DNA from: Georgenia faecalis
GTDB lineage: Bacteria; Actinomycetota; Actinomycetes; Actinomycetales; Actinomycetaceae
Length of the DNA stretch: 64,000 nt
Reading direction: 5' to 3'
Assembly: GCF_003710105.1 (NCBI RefSeq)
Contig: NZ_CP033325.1
Span: 3,286,001 to 3,350,000 of the forward strand
Part shown: positions 43,430-53,110 of the stretch, in pieces
Numbering within the stretch: position 1 is the first letter of the stretch
Layout of the letters: each line of letters begins with the position of its first letter
Notes under the pieces: model-generated
What the model was told of the DNA's origin: nothing
What the model saw: only the letters and a program-made list of their open reading frames with translations
Database searches by the model: none
Made by a program: the position numbers and the translations under genes

Positions 43430-44089
43430 TCACTGGGGGACGGCGACGTCGACGACGAGGCGGCTGGGGTCGGTGAGGGTGAACGTCCGGAAGGGGACCT
43501 CCTCGTCGACGCCGACGTAGACGGTCTTCACCGTCTCGAAGGAACCGGTGGAGAAGACGTCCCTCACCAGCTGCGCGTCGCCGACCGGAAGCGGTCCGGA
43601 GAGGTCGTCCTGGCCGTGGTTCTCGGGCGAGGAGACGTCCTGCATGGTGATCCGCAGCGTGTGCTCGCCGCCGACGTCGATCACCTCCTCGCCCTCGGGC
43701 ACCGTGGCCGCATCGACGTACTCGACCGCCCATGCCGGAGTGCCCGCTCCGGCGAAGTCGATGACGAGGCGGTCGTAGCCCTGGTGCGCAGCGACGCGCA
43801 CGCCGGCGGCGTAAAGATCCTCACCGGCCAGCGACGGTGCGGGGAACTCCGCGTTGCGCTGCGGCTCCACGCCGAAGTCGGGGGTGCCGACCGGCGGCGA
43901 TGGCTCGTCGTCCGTCGCGGTGGGGACCGCACCGGCCGGCTCGGACGGCGCAGCGGACGAGGGTCCGGCCGGTGCCGCGGACTCACCCGTCGCGCGTGGA
44001 TCAGGTTCCGTGCCGCCCTCGTCAGCGGTGCATGCCACCAGGGCGAGCGGGAGCGCTGCGACGACGAGCGCGTTGATCAGGTTCCGCAT
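43430..44089 (-). CDS. AMIN-like domain lipoprotein
   Basis: Exported lipoprotein of 219 aa: lipobox LVAC (Cys20), a Pro/Ser/Glu-rich linker to about residue 75, then an AMIN-like beta domain (HQGYDRLVIDFAG, GTPAWAVEYVDAATVPEGE and FTLTDPSRLVVDVAVPQ at the very end). AMIN-like domains are thought to bind cell-wall components. The start at 44089 puts the signal peptide first. No operon partner. Confidence 0.85.
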   Translation of the reverse strand: MRNLINALVVAALPLALVACTADEGGTEPDPRATGESAAPAGPSSAAPSEPAGAVPTATDDEPSPPVGTPDFGVEPQRNAEFPAPSLAGEDLYAAGVRVAAHQGYDRLVIDFAGAGTPAWAVEYVDAATVPEGEEVIDVGGEHTLRITMQDVSSPENHGQDDLSGPLPVGDAQLVRDVFSTGSFETVKTVYVGVDEEVPFRTFTLTDPSRLVVDVAVPQ

Positions 44090-44295
44090 GGTCGAGGTTC
44101 TCACGATGGTCGACGGCCCGACCGGTGAACCGGTGACCGGGGTGAACCCCGCTCTCGAGGTCACGCCGACGAGGTCGACCGGCCATTCGCACGGCACCAC
44201 TGGAAGGGCCGTGTCGCATTTCTTCAAGACGCCCGACGTGCCCGGTGGTGACGATGGGCGCTGACCGCGGTACCCGCCCGTTCGTGGAGGCAGAC

Positions 44296-44703
44296 GTGAG
44301 GACGACGAACTACACCAACACCCTCATCCAGGTCGCGGACGACTGCCCGGCCGCCAGCGGCCAGGCTCCCCCGGCGAGCACGCCGGGCACCGTCGCCGCG
44401 TTGCAGTACGCCCTCATCGCGGAGCACCCCTACGCCTACACCTCTGACGACGTCCTGTTCGAGGTCTACGCGCTCCGCCGCGGGATCGACGACGCCGCGA
44501 AGCCCGCCGAGCGCGAGGCGTTCTTCGCCAAGGACCAGCCGTGCCTGCGGTCCTCCCCGTTGGGCAAGCGCTACGGGTGGGGCATCCACCACGACGAGCA
44601 GGGCCGCATCGCCCTGGTCGCGGTGGGGTCGAGCGAGTACGACGCCCTCGCGAGCGACCCCTCGCTCACGCGGGTCAAGGCGATGCGCTCGCGGCGCGCG
44701 TGA
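44296..44703 (+). CDS. DUF6157-type hypothetical protein
   Basis: Protein of 135 aa starting [17 protein letters not shown], the hallmark of this small conserved family; also [19 protein letters not shown] and [20 protein letters not shown] 44296 is chosen because GTGGAGG precedes it. Function unknown. Its last 29 nt overlap the end of the convergent copper ATPase gene. Confidence 0.78.
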   Translation: MRTTNYTNTLIQVADDCPAASGQAPPASTPGTVAALQYALIAEHPYAYTSDDVLFEVYALRRGIDDAAKPAEREAFFAKDQPCLRSSPLGKRYGWGIHHDEQGRIALVAVGSSEYDALASDPSLTRVKAMRSRRA

Positions 44704-46840
44704 GGACGGCGACGGGGGCCACGCCCGCCTCGGGGCGCAGGTCGAGGCGGCGCAGGAGCTGGGCGTTGGCCGCGACGACGACGGTGGAGGCGGACATGAG
44801 GATCGCGCCCACGGCCATGGGCAGGACGAAGCCCACGGGAGCGAGGACGCCGGCGGCGAGCGGGACGGCGGCGATGTTGTAGCCCGCCGCCCACCACAGG
44901 TTCTGCGTCATCTTGCGGTAGACCGCGCGCGAGAGCTCGATGACCGAGAGGACGGAGCGCGGGTCGTCGGAGGCGAGGATGACGCCGGCGGAGGCGATGG
45001 CGACGTCGGTGCCGGCGCCGATGGCGATGCCCACGTCGGCCTGGGCCAGCGCGGGGGCGTCGTTGACGCCGTCGCCCACCATGGCGACCCTGCGGCCCTC
45101 GCGCTGGAGGGCGGCGACCTTCTCGCTCTTGTGCTCCGGGCGGACCTGCGCGAAGACCTGGGTGATGCCCAGGTCTTCGGCGACCGCGCGGGCGACCGGT
45201 TCGGCGTCGCCGGTGATCATCGCGACGTGGATGCCGCGCCGGTGCAGGGCGTCGACCGCCTGCCGGGACTCGGGCCGGACCTCGTCGGCGAGCGCGACGG
45301 CGCCCGCCACCTCGCCGTCGACGAGGACGTGGAGGACGGTGGCGCCGCGGGCGGACCACTCCCGGGTCTCGGGGAGCGGCCCCATGCCGTGCTCGGGGAG
45401 CAGCGCGGGGCCGCCCACCTCCACCGTGCGGCCCTCGACGGTCGCGCTGACCCCGACGGCGGTCGCGGAGCGGAAGTCGGCCGCCCGGGGGAGGGCGAGG
45501 CCGCGCTGGCGGGCGCCGGCGACGACGGCCCGCGCGAGCGGGTGCTCGCTGTCCGCCTCGGCCGCGGCCGCCAGGGCGAGGAGCTCACCCTCGGGGCGCC
45601 CGACCGGGAGCACCTGGCGCAGGGCGGGCTCGCCACGGGTGAGCGTCCCGGTCTTGTCGACGAGCACCGTGTCGATGGTGCGCATCCGCTCGAGGGCGGC
45701 GCGGTCCTTGACGAGGACACCGCCGCGGGCCGCGCGCTCGGTGGCGATGGACACCACGAGCGGGATGGCCAGGCCCAGGGCGTGGGGGCAGGCGATGACG
45801 AGCACGGTGACGGCGCGGACCAGGGCGTCCTGGGGCGCGCCCACGGCGGCCGACACCACCGCCGTGACGGCGGCCGCGACCAGGGCGTACCAGAACAGCC
45901 AGCCCGCGGCCTTGTCCGCGAGCAGCTGGGCGCGCGTCGAGGAGGACTGCGCCTGCGCGACCAGGCGCTCGATGCCGGCCAGGGCGGTGTCCTCGCCGAC
46001 CGCGGTCACCCGCAGGCGCAGGGCGCCGTCGGTGGCGACGGTCCCGGCCACCACCGCGTCACCCACCCGGCGCGGGACGGGCCGGGACTCACCGGTGATC
46101 ATGGACTCGTCGACGTCGGCACCCCCCTCGACGACCTCGCCGTCGGCGGGGATGCGGCCGCCAGGTCGGACGACGACGACGTCCCCCAGCCGCAGGTCGG
46201 CGGGGGCGACGGTGACGGTGCGCTCGCCGTCGACCTTCTCGGCCTGGTCGGGCAGCAGCGCCGCGAGGGAGTCCAGGGCGGAGGAGGTCTGGGCGAGGGA
46301 GCGCATCTCGAGCCAGTGGCCGAGGAGCATGATGACGACGAGGAGCGCCAGCTCCCACCAGAAGTCGAGCTCGTGGGAGAAGACCCCGAGGCTCGCCCCG
46401 AGGGAGGCGACGAAGGCGACGGTGATCGCCATGCCGATGAGCAGCATCATCCCGGGCCGGCGGGAGCGGAGCTCACCGACGGCGCCGGTGAGGAAGGGCC
46501 GCCCGCCCCACGCGTAGATGACCGTGCCGAGCGCGGGCGAGACCCACGTCAGGCCGGGGACGTCGGGCAGGCGATAGCCCACGAGGTCGGCGAACATCCC
46601 GCTGAGCAGGACCGTGGGCACCGCGAGGACGAGCATGATCCAGAAGAGCCGCCGGAACATCGCCACGTGGTCGTGCCCGCCGTGGCCGGCGTGGTCCATC
46701 TCGTGCCCGCCGTGCCCGGCGTGGCCCATTTCGTGCCCGGCGTGGTCCATCTCGTGCCCGGTATGCCCGGCATGGTCCATCTCGTGCCCGTGGGTGACGG
46801 CGCCGCGCGTTGTCGGCTCGTGCGGGTGTGGTGCGGTCAT
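44675..46840 (-). CDS. copB: CopB-type copper-translocating P-type ATPase with His/Met-rich N-terminus
   Basis: P1B-ATPase of 721 aa. The N-terminus (1-60) is a metal-binding tail of HEMDHAGH repeats instead of an HMA domain. The translocation motif is CPH ([13 protein letters not shown]), typical of CopB-type pumps thought to move Cu(II) or Cu(I). Phosphorylation site [16 protein letters not shown] actuator, [18 protein letters not shown] and [13 protein letters not shown] are intact. GAGGGG precedes ATG 46840. A CsoR box lies 21 bp upstream, so it is likely induced with copZA. Confidence 0.92.
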   Translation of the reverse strand: MTAPHPHEPTTRGAVTHGHEMDHAGHTGHEMDHAGHEMGHAGHGGHEMDHAGHGGHDHVAMFRRLFWIMLVLAVPTVLLSGMFADLVGYRLPDVPGLTWVSPALGTVIYAWGGRPFLTGAVGELRSRRPGMMLLIGMAITVAFVASLGASLGVFSHELDFWWELALLVVIMLLGHWLEMRSLAQTSSALDSLAALLPDQAEKVDGERTVTVAPADLRLGDVVVVRPGGRIPADGEVVEGGADVDESMITGESRPVPRRVGDAVVAGTVATDGALRLRVTAVGEDTALAGIERLVAQAQSSSTRAQLLADKAAGWLFWYALVAAAVTAVVSAAVGAPQDALVRAVTVLVIACPHALGLAIPLVVSIATERAARGGVLVKDRAALERMRTIDTVLVDKTGTLTRGEPALRQVLPVGRPEGELLALAAAAEADSEHPLARAVVAGARQRGLALPRAADFRSATAVGVSATVEGRTVEVGGPALLPEHGMGPLPETREWSARGATVLHVLVDGEVAGAVALADEVRPESRQAVDALHRRGIHVAMITGDAEPVARAVAEDLGITQVFAQVRPEHKSEKVAALQREGRRVAMVGDGVNDAPALAQADVGIAIGAGTDVAIASAGVILASDDPRSVLSVIELSRAVYRKMTQNLWWAAGYNIAAVPLAAGVLAPVGFVLPMAVGAILMSASTVVVAANAQLLRRLDLRPEAGVAPVAVLTRAASASP

Positions 46841-46860
46841 GACGGTCCCCTCGCCGTGGG

Positions 46861-46877
46861 ATACCCCAGTGGGGTAT
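46861..46877 (-). promoter_or_regulatory. CsoR operator upstream of copB
   Basis: ATACCCCAGTGGGGTAT is a perfect 7-3-7 palindrome, 21 bp from the copB start. The outer 7-mers match those of the csoR operator at 8810-8826 except for the last base, so one CsoR probably controls both loci. Confidence 0.78.
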
Positions 46878-46917
46878 CTACGACGGGAACGCCGCGCCGG
46901 CGCCGGACATTCCCGGC

Positions 46918-47136
46918 TCAACCCTGGGCGCGCACCTGCCCGACGACGTCCACCCTGACGTCGACACCCTCCACCGTCGACGGCACGTGGTCGCGAGCGG
47001 TACCGCGGCTGACGTTGACCTTGAGGCCGTAACCGTCGGCGGTGCGGCGCAGTCCGATGCCGACGACGTCGTCGTCGTCCCTCAGCTCGGCGTGGAGCCG
47101 GGTCTTGGCGGCGCGCGCGGCGGCGAGGTCGGACAC
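46918..47136 (-). CDS. small protein resembling the N-terminal domain of the adjacent protease
   Basis: Seventy-two residues: an N-terminal helix ([14 protein letters not shown]) then [19 protein letters not shown] and [16 protein letters not shown]. This beta-alpha-like pattern aligns with residues 48-101 of the neighbouring protease (VGVALGLAPRGDGGVDIALR ... LDVRRTGRIRP). It starts 25 bp after the protease stop, in the same direction. It may be a free propeptide or inhibitor-like module; no function is proven. Confidence 0.7.
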   Translation of the reverse strand: MSDLAAARAAKTRLHAELRDDDDVVGIGLRRTADGYGLKVNVSRGTARDHVPSTVEGVDVRVDVVGQVRAQG

Positions 47137-47161
47137 GCGGCCACCTCCCCGCGACCGCCGG

Positions 47162-48196
47162 TCACACGAGCGTGGCTCCCAGGGCGGTCAGCACCTCAGC
47201 GATGGGGTTGACGTACGTCAGCCCGGTCCCATTCTCGCCCCCCGTCTCGCTCCCGGCAAAGAGGAGCCCGATCGCCCGGCGGTCGGAGGGCCGGTACACG
47301 AGCGCGCCGCTGTCCCCACCCCGGGAGAAGGGCTCGGGCCCGGCCGCCTCCACCTCGATCTGGTTGTCGAACTGCAGGTCGCCGATCCCGGGACCGTAGT
47401 CGACGACGACGCCGTCGAGCTCGAGCGCGGTCACCCGCCCCCGGGTGACCCCGGTGGTGCGCCCGATCTTCTCCACCTCCTCCTCGCCCGTCGCCGGCGC
47501 GGGACCCGCGAGCGGCCCACCGGGGTAGACCGCCTCCACCACGGGGTCGTCGAGGGCGGCGACAGCGGCGTCGACCGCGAGGGGCGCCCCGGGTGCCACC
47601 GGCACCCAGGCCGCGAGGGCCCCGACGCGGTCCTCCGGCAGCCGCCCACCGTCCGCCGACCCGGGCTGGAGGACGTCGTCCCCCACGCGGGCGTCGGGGG
47701 ACCCGGCCAGCACGTGGAAGTTCGACAGCGCGTGGACGCCGGTACCCCCGGTGAGGGTGACGAAGGCGCCGAGCGTGCCGGCGCTGACGGCGTAGTGGGC
47801 GATCGAGACGCCGGGGCGCAGGGGCCGGACCCGGCCGGTCTCCCCCGTCGCCTGCGCGGTGGCGACGGGCGGCCGCGGGCTCCCGGACGCGAGGGGGCGG
47901 ATCCGCCCGGTGCGCCGCACGTCGAGCCCCGGGCCCACCTCGCCCGCGAGGCGCCGCGCGACCATGCGCGCCGTCGGCGTCCCCAGCGTGTAGCGCAGGG
48001 CGATGTCCACGCCGCCGTCGCCGCGCGGCGCGAGGCCGAGCGCCACGCCCACCGGGGCGAGCGACGCGACCGCAGCACCGACGCCGCGCGCGTCGCCACC
48101 GGCCGGCGCCGTCGCCGGCCGGGCGCGCGTGGCGAGGAGCTCGTCGACGTAGCCGACGAGCTGCCGCTTGAGCGTCCGGGCCTCCTCGAGATCCAT
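47162..48196 (-). CDS. trypsin-like (S1-fold) serine protease, cytoplasmic
   Basis: Protein of 344 aa: an N-terminal helix and a small alpha/beta domain (about 35-101), then a chymotrypsin-like domain. The triad is visible as His161 (HALSNFHVLAG), Asp209 (LAVDAAVAAL) and Ser296 (FSRGGDSGALVYRP). IGRTTGVTRGRV is typical of this subgroup. No signal peptide is found, so it probably works inside the cell or is exported in an unusual way. It is followed by a 72-residue protein related to its own N-terminal domain. Confidence 0.85.
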   Translation of the reverse strand: MDLEEARTLKRQLVGYVDELLATRARPATAPAGGDARGVGAAVASLAPVGVALGLAPRGDGGVDIALRYTLGTPTARMVARRLAGEVGPGLDVRRTGRIRPLASGSPRPPVATAQATGETGRVRPLRPGVSIAHYAVSAGTLGAFVTLTGGTGVHALSNFHVLAGSPDARVGDDVLQPGSADGGRLPEDRVGALAAWVPVAPGAPLAVDAAVAALDDPVVEAVYPGGPLAGPAPATGEEEVEKIGRTTGVTRGRVTALELDGVVVDYGPGIGDLQFDNQIEVEAAGPEPFSRGGDSGALVYRPSDRRAIGLLFAGSETGGENGTGLTYVNPIAEVLTALGATLV

Positions 48197-48312
48197 GCCG
48201 CCAGTCTCGCGCCGACCACCGACATCCGCCGGGCGCGGCGCGGCCGAACCTCGCGCGGCGCGACGCGTGGTCGGCCCTCGGACGGGGGGCTGTCCGGCCG
48301 CACGGGCGCGCG

Positions 48313-48337
48313 TACGCTCCAGGTGCACACGCACCTG
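48313..48337 (+). promoter_or_regulatory. promoter-proximal hairpin upstream of pdxK
   Basis: TACGCT (48313-48318) is a plausible -10 box. CAGGTGC ACAC GCACCTG (48320-48337) follows at once, a perfect 7-bp inverted repeat at or just after the expected start of transcription. It could be an operator or a 5' leader hairpin. Confidence 0.5.
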
Positions 48338-48350
48338 ATGGGAGACGCCC

Positions 48351-49142
48351 GTGGTCCACCTCGCCTACGTCATCGCCGGCTCCGAGGCAACCGGCGGAGC
48401 CGGTATCCAGGCCGACTTCCGCACGTTCCAGCAGCTCGACGTCTACGGCCTCGGGGCGATCACGTGCATCGTCTCGTTCGACCCGGGCAACGACTGGGGG
48501 CACCGCTTCGTCCCGGTCGCTCCCGAGGTCATCGCCGACCAGATCGAGGCCGCCACCTCCTGCCACGACCTCGATGTCGTCAAGCTCGGCATGCTCGGCA
48601 CGCCCGCGACGATCGACGTCGTCGCCGAGAGCCTGGCGCGCCAGCCGTGGCGCCACGTCGTCCTCGACCCCGTCCTCATCTGCAAGGGCCAGGAACCGGG
48701 CGCCGCACTCGACACCGACAACGCCCTGCGCGAGAAGATCCTCCCGCTGGCCACCGTGGTGACGCCCAACCTCTTCGAGGCGACAACGCTCTCCGGGATG
48801 GACTCCATCACCTCCGTCGACGAGCTCATCGAGGCGGCGCGCCGGATCGCCGCCCTCGGCCCCCGCTACGTCCTCGCCAAGGGCGGCGTCGAGCTGCCCG
48901 GTGACGACGCCGTCGACGTCCTCGTCGACGGCGAGAACGTGACGATCTTCTCCGAGCCCAAGGTCGGCAACGAGCGGGTCTCGGGCGCGGGCTGCACCCT
49001 CGCCGCTGCCGTCACCGCCGAGCTCGCCAAGGGCACCGACGTGCGCGACGCCGTCGCCGTGGCGAAGAGCCTCGTCACCGAGGGCATCAAGGCGCGGGTG
49101 CCCTCCCACGCCCCGTTCGACTCCGTCTGGCAGGGCGCCTGA
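48351..49142 (+). CDS. pdxK: pyridoxal/pyridoxine kinase (ThiD/PdxK family)
   Basis: Ribokinase-fold kinase of 263 aa that phosphorylates pyridoxal/pyridoxine (vitamin B6 salvage) or hydroxymethylpyrimidine. Motifs: IAGSEATGGAGIQADFRTFQ, VVKLGMLG, VLDPVLICKG, VVTPNLFEATTLSG and the anion hole VSGAGCTLAAAVTAEL. The GAGCT form and DPGNDWGHRF point to the Gram-positive PdxK/ThiD-like group. No thiamine gene is nearby, so the B6 role is preferred. GTG start with GGGAG 7 nt upstream. Confidence 0.85.
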   Translation: MVHLAYVIAGSEATGGAGIQADFRTFQQLDVYGLGAITCIVSFDPGNDWGHRFVPVAPEVIADQIEAATSCHDLDVVKLGMLGTPATIDVVAESLARQPWRHVVLDPVLICKGQEPGAALDTDNALREKILPLATVVTPNLFEATTLSGMDSITSVDELIEAARRIAALGPRYVLAKGGVELPGDDAVDVLVDGENVTIFSEPKVGNERVSGAGCTLAAAVTAELAKGTDVRDAVAVAKSLVTEGIKARVPSHAPFDSVWQGA

Positions 49143-49161
49143 CACCGCCACGTCCCGACGC

Positions 49162-49623
49162 TCAGGACGGCTCGGCGAGCGCCTCGCGGACCTGCCGCTT
49201 GATCCGCCCGAGCATGGCGGCCATCCCCCGCAGCCGCAGCGGGCTCACCGCGCCGGCGAGGCCCAGCCGGTTGTAAACGTCCCCGGGGACGGCCAGCACC
49301 TCACGCGCGGGCAGGCCGTCGAGCCCGGCGTGCAGGATCCCGGCGAACCCCCGGGTGGTCGGCGCCTCCTGGGGCGCCGAGAAGTACAGGTGCACGGGCG
49401 CGTCCTCGCCCGTCCCCTCCACCTCCGTGCGGAGGAAGATCGGGGACTGGCACTCGGGCACCGGCTCGAGGAGCTCGGGGTGCTCGGTGTAGCGCGCCGG
49501 CAGGTCCGGCAGGTCCCGGCTGAACTCCAGCAGCAGCTGGAGGCGGTCCGGGGTGGAGACCGCGGTGAAGTCGTCGACGATCTCGGCGAAGCCCGCCGGC
49601 AGGTCCTCTCGCGCGTCGGTCAT
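49162..49623 (-). CDS. sufE: SufE-family sulfur acceptor protein
   Basis: Protein of 153 aa that accepts persulfide sulfur from a cysteine desulfurase and passes it to Fe-S assembly or another acceptor. The sulfur-carrying Cys58 is in [32 protein letters not shown] and [19 protein letters not shown] are family hallmarks. The ATG overlaps the stop of the sulfurtransferase gene upstream (ATGA). No SufS or NifS gene is in the window. Confidence 0.9.
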   Translation of the reverse strand: MTDAREDLPAGFAEIVDDFTAVSTPDRLQLLLEFSRDLPDLPARYTEHPELLEPVPECQSPIFLRTEVEGTGEDAPVHLYFSAPQEAPTTRGFAGILHAGLDGLPAREVLAVPGDVYNRLGLAGAVSPLRLRGMAAMLGRIKRQVREALAEPS

Positions 49624-50519
49624 CGCTGGGGCACCTCCCCCGGCTCCGGGCCGACGGCGATGGGCACGCGCACGGCGTTGCCCCACTCCGTCCACGACCC
49701 GTCGTAGTTGCGGACCTGCTCGAACCCGAGGAGGTGGGCGAGGACGAACCACGTGTGGCTCGACCGCTCGCCGATGCGGCAGTAGGCGATGACCGGCTCC
49801 TCAGGGTCGAGGCCGGTCTCGCGCTCGTAGATCTCCGCCAGCTCCTCGCGGGACCTGAACGTGCCGTCGTCGTTGGCCGCCCGCGCCCAGGGCACCGACC
49901 GCGCGCCCGGGATGTGGCCGCCCCGCAGGCTGCTCTCCTCCGGATAGTCGGGCATGTGGGTGCGCTCACCGGTGTACTCCGGCAGGGAGCGGACGTCGAC
50001 CATCTGGCCGCCGAGGAAGGCGAGGACGTCCTCGCGGTAGGCACGCACCGAGGTGTCGTCGCGGTCCACGACGGGGTACTCGGCGGGGGCCGGCGACGGC
50101 GCCTGGGTCGTCATCTCCCGGCCCTCCGCCTGCCACTTCGCGCGGCCGCCGTCGAGGAGACGGACGTCGGGGTGGCCGAAGAGGGTGAAGACCCACATCG
50201 CGTAGGCGGCCCACCAGTTGTTCTTGTCGCCGTAGAGCACGACCGTGGTCTCGCGCGTGATCCCCTTCGCCGCCATGAGCGCCGCGAAGGCCTCGCCGTC
50301 GACGTAGTCCCGCGTCACGGGGTCGTTGAGGTCGAGGTGCCAGTCGATCTTCACCGCGCCCGGGATGTGGCCGACCTCGTAGAGGAGGACGTCCTCGTCG
50401 CTCTCGGCGACGACGAGGCCGGGCTCGCCCAGGTGGTCCGCCAGCCACTGCGTGCTCACCAGCCGCTCGGGGTGGGCGTAGGCGGCGAACTTGGGGTCGT
50501 CGTCAAAGGGCAGAGCCAC
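49620..50519 (-). CDS. sseA: sulfurtransferase (thiosulfate/3-mercaptopyruvate type, two rhodanese domains)
   Basis: Two-domain rhodanese of 299 aa: an inactive N-terminal domain (about 20-140, with [11 protein letters not shown]) and a catalytic C-terminal domain ([21 protein letters not shown]) with active-site Cys in [13 protein letters not shown] near residue 262. The CRIGERS loop is typical of actinobacterial SseA/CysA enzymes. GTG 50519 is preferred: GGAGG lies 8 nt upstream and the reading fits VALPFDDD. Coupled to sufE, suggesting a sulfur-relay pair. Confidence 0.92.
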   Translation of the reverse strand: MALPFDDDPKFAAYAHPERLVSTQWLADHLGEPGLVVAESDEDVLLYEVGHIPGAVKIDWHLDLNDPVTRDYVDGEAFAALMAAKGITRETTVVLYGDKNNWWAAYAMWVFTLFGHPDVRLLDGGRAKWQAEGREMTTQAPSPAPAEYPVVDRDDTSVRAYREDVLAFLGGQMVDVRSLPEYTGERTHMPDYPEESSLRGGHIPGARSVPWARAANDDGTFRSREELAEIYERETGLDPEEPVIAYCRIGERSSHTWFVLAHLLGFEQVRNYDGSWTEWGNAVRVPIAVGPEPGEVPQR

Positions 50520-50702
50520 GCGTCGTACCTCCGGGTCCGGGGGGTGGGGGTGCGCCCTCATCCTCTCACCGGCGCTGCGGACGCCGCCCGGCGGGCCCAT
50601 GCCCGAGGTGCAGGCGAGGGGGCGACGCCGGAACGCATGGTTCTCGTCACAAACCGCGGCAGCACGCCGTTCCCGGCCCGAGCCGGCGCCTAGCCTGGAG
50701 GC

Positions 50703-51128
50703 ATGGCAGAGCCCGAGGACATCAACTTCCGCACCCGCAAGTGGATCCGCCCGGAGGACCTCAACGCCAACGGCACGCTGTTCGGCGGCAGCCTGCTCCG
50801 CTGGATCGACGAGGAGGCCGCGATCTACGTGACGATCCAGCTCGGCAACGAGCGGGTCGTCACCAAGTACATGTCCGAGATCAACTTCCTCAGCTCGGCC
50901 GAGCAGGGCGACATCATCGAGATGGGCCTGGTGGCCACCAAGTTCGGCCGCACGTCGCTCACCATGCGCGCGGAGGTGCGCAACCTGCTCACCCGCCAGA
51001 GCATCCTCACCATCGACACCATCGTCTTCGTCAACCTCGACGCCGAGGGCAAGCCGGCGCCGCACGGGCACACCGAGATCACCTACGAGCGGAACCGCAT
51101 CCCCGAGCGGCTGCGCGCCCTGACGTAG
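50703..51128 (+). CDS. acyl-CoA thioesterase (hotdog fold, YciA-like)
   Basis: Protein of 141 aa hydrolysing acyl-CoA to fatty acid and CoA. Hotdog-fold signatures: [21 protein letters not shown], with the catalytic Asp/Glu region, and [26 protein letters not shown] lies 6 nt before the ATG, so the mRNA may be leaderless. The last codons and stop are repeated just downstream in a 20-bp tandem copy. Confidence 0.88.
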   Translation: MAEPEDINFRTRKWIRPEDLNANGTLFGGSLLRWIDEEAAIYVTIQLGNERVVTKYMSEINFLSSAEQGDIIEMGLVATKFGRTSLTMRAEVRNLLTRQSILTIDTIVFVNLDAEGKPAPHGHTEITYERNRIPERLRALT

Positions 51129-51153
51129 CCCGGGCGCGCCCTGACGTAGCCCG
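51113..51153 (+). repeat. 20-bp tandem duplication of the thioesterase 3' end
   Basis: GCGCGCCCTGACGTAGCCCG at 51113-51132 is repeated exactly at 51134-51153; the first copy includes the stop codon of the thioesterase gene. A small recent tandem duplication without effect on the protein. Confidence 0.9.
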
Positions 51154-51257
51154 CCGCCGCCCGGCCGCCCCGCCCCCGCCGCCTGCGAAGGCGAGATCGC
51201 CGCGTCGATGTGATGCTGACCCCGGCCATCGACACGACGACGAACGAGGCGGCGCTG

Positions 51258-52406
51258 ATGCGAGCAATGGTGTACCGCGGGCCCTACCGGGTCCGCGTGG
51301 AGGAGAAGGACGTCCCCCCGATCGAGCACCCGAACGACGCCATCGTCCGGGTCACCGCCGCCGCGATCTGCGGCTCGGACCTGCACCTGTACCACGGGCT
51401 CATGCCGGACACCCGGGTGGGCATGACCTTCGGCCACGAGTTCATCGGCGTGGTCGAGGAGGTCGGGTCCTCGGTGCAGAACCTCAAGCGCGGCGACCGG
51501 GTGATGGTGCCCTTCAACATCTTCTGCGGCTCCTGCTACTTCTGCACCCGGGGCCTGTACGCCAACTGCCACAACGTCAACCCCAACGCGACCGCCGTCG
51601 GCGGCATCTACGGCTACTCGCACACCGCGGGCGGGTACGACGGCGGCCAGGCGGAGTTCGTCCGCGTCCCGTTCGCCGACGTCGGCCCCACGATCATCCC
51701 CGACTGGATGAGCGACGAGGACGCCGTCATGCTCACCGACGCGCTGCCCACCGGGTACTTCGGGGCGCAGCTCGGGGAGATCGCCGAGGGGGACACGGTG
51801 GTCGTCTTCGGCGCCGGCCCGATCGGCCTGTACGCGGCGAAGTCGTCGTGGCTCATGGGTGCCGGGCGGGTCATCGTCATCGACCACCTGGAGTACCGGC
51901 TCGAGAAGGCGCGGACGTTCGCCCACGCCGAGACGTACAACTTCACCGAGTACGACGACATCGTCGTCCACCTCAAGAAGATCACCGACCACCTCGGGGC
52001 GGACGTCGCCATCGATGCCGTGGGCGCCGAGGCGGACGGCAACCTCCTCCAGCACGTCACGGCCACCAAGCTCAAGCTCCAGGGCGGGTCCCCGATCGCC
52101 CTCAACTGGGCGATCGACTCGGTCCGCAAGGCGGGGACGATCTCGGTCATGGGGGCCTACGGTCCGATGTTCAGCGCCGTGAAGTTCGGTGACGCCATGA
52201 ACAAGGGCCTCACGCTGCGGATGAACCAGTGCCACGTCAAGCGCCAGTGGCCGCGGCTCTTCGAGCACATCCAGGCGGGCTACCTCAACCCGAGCGACAT
52301 CGTCACGCACCGGATCCCGCTCGAGCACATCGCCGAGGGCTACCACCTGTTCTCGGCGAAGCTCGACGAGTGCATCAAGCCGATCATCATCCCGACCGCG
52401 AGCTGA
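51258..52406 (+). CDS. Zn-dependent alcohol dehydrogenase (formaldehyde-dehydrogenase-like MDR)
   Basis: Medium-chain dehydrogenase of 382 aa. Catalytic zinc ligands in [13 protein letters not shown] and [12 protein letters not shown]; structural zinc in [15 protein letters not shown]; nucleotide motif [15 protein letters not shown]. The long C-terminal half resembles glutathione-independent formaldehyde dehydrogenases. ATG 51258 is preferred over the upstream frame start (51210). Co-directional with a hypothetical gene 13 bp downstream. Substrate unknown; aldehyde or alcohol detoxification is likely. Confidence 0.88.
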   Translation: MRAMVYRGPYRVRVEEKDVPPIEHPNDAIVRVTAAAICGSDLHLYHGLMPDTRVGMTFGHEFIGVVEEVGSSVQNLKRGDRVMVPFNIFCGSCYFCTRGLYANCHNVNPNATAVGGIYGYSHTAGGYDGGQAEFVRVPFADVGPTIIPDWMSDEDAVMLTDALPTGYFGAQLGEIAEGDTVVVFGAGPIGLYAAKSSWLMGAGRVIVIDHLEYRLEKARTFAHAETYNFTEYDDIVVHLKKITDHLGADVAIDAVGAEADGNLLQHVTATKLKLQGGSPIALNWAIDSVRKAGTISVMGAYGPMFSAVKFGDAMNKGLTLRMNQCHVKRQWPRLFEHIQAGYLNPSDIVTHRIPLEHIAEGYHLFSAKLDECIKPIIIPTAS

Positions 52407-52419
52407 AGGGGATCGAGAC

Positions 52420-52983
52420 ATGCCGTACACCGCCGAGAAGCCGACCCCGCGCGAGACGCCCGAGCAGCTGCGCGCCCGGATCCCGGGGTGGGGGGCGGAC
52501 CTCGACCCCGCCGACCGCCCGTCCTACCCCAAGGAGCAGTTCCTGCCCACGGGGGCGCACTGGGACTTCCCCGAGCGCCAGGTCGAGAAGTGGCCCCGCG
52601 AGCGCTCGATCGAGCACGCGTTCGTCACCCCCGTCTTCGGGACCTCCACCCCGCCCAAGGGCCTGTCCGGCGTCATCCGCAAGTACGCCTACCGCCGCTT
52701 CAGCGAGGCCCGGGCCGCGCACTGGCTGCTCCTCATCGCCGCCGACCGCGTCGACACCGCGGAGTCCGCGGTGACGGCGCTGCTGCGGGGCAAGCCGGAC
52801 AACCCGGTGACCGAGACGGGCATCCTCGCCGAGAGCTCCCCGGTCGCCGACCGCGTCGGGCAGCAGCGGGCCGATGCCGGCCACCACGCGCTCGACCCGG
52901 TCATCGTCGCGGCACCGTGGGTGATCGGCGGCGGCCTGGCGTTCTCCGCCGTGCGGGCCCTGGTCCGGCGCCGGCGCGGCTGA
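52420..52983 (+). CDS. hypothetical protein paired with the alcohol dehydrogenase
   Basis: Protein of 187 aa: a Pro-rich N-terminal half ([20 protein letters not shown]), a helical region ([20 protein letters not shown]) and a C-terminal hydrophobic segment ([20 protein letters not shown]) with a basic tail, suggesting a single membrane anchor. GAAGGGGATCG lies before the ATG, 13 bp after the dehydrogenase. I do not recognise the family; a membrane-recruiting role is inferred. Confidence 0.72.
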   Translation: MPYTAEKPTPRETPEQLRARIPGWGADLDPADRPSYPKEQFLPTGAHWDFPERQVEKWPRERSIEHAFVTPVFGTSTPPKGLSGVIRKYAYRRFSEARAAHWLLLIAADRVDTAESAVTALLRGKPDNPVTETGILAESSPVADRVGQQRADAGHHALDPVIVAAPWVIGGGLAFSAVRALVRRRRG

Positions 52984-52997
52984 GCTGCGGGGACCGA

Positions 52998-53030
52998 CCT
53001 CCGGCCCGGCGACCCGTCCCGGGCCGGAGG
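52998..53030 (+). terminator. hairpin terminator of the dehydrogenase operon
   Basis: CCTCCGGCCCGG (52998-53009) pairs perfectly with CCGGGCCGGAGG (53019-53030), 14 bp after the stop at 52983. Confidence 0.7.
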
Positions 53031-53110
53031 GTCGGCGCCCTCGGTAGCCCGCGCGCCCCGGGACCCTCCCCCGGATGCGGGCGGGCCGCGCCTGCGCTGT
53101 CCTTGTCCCC

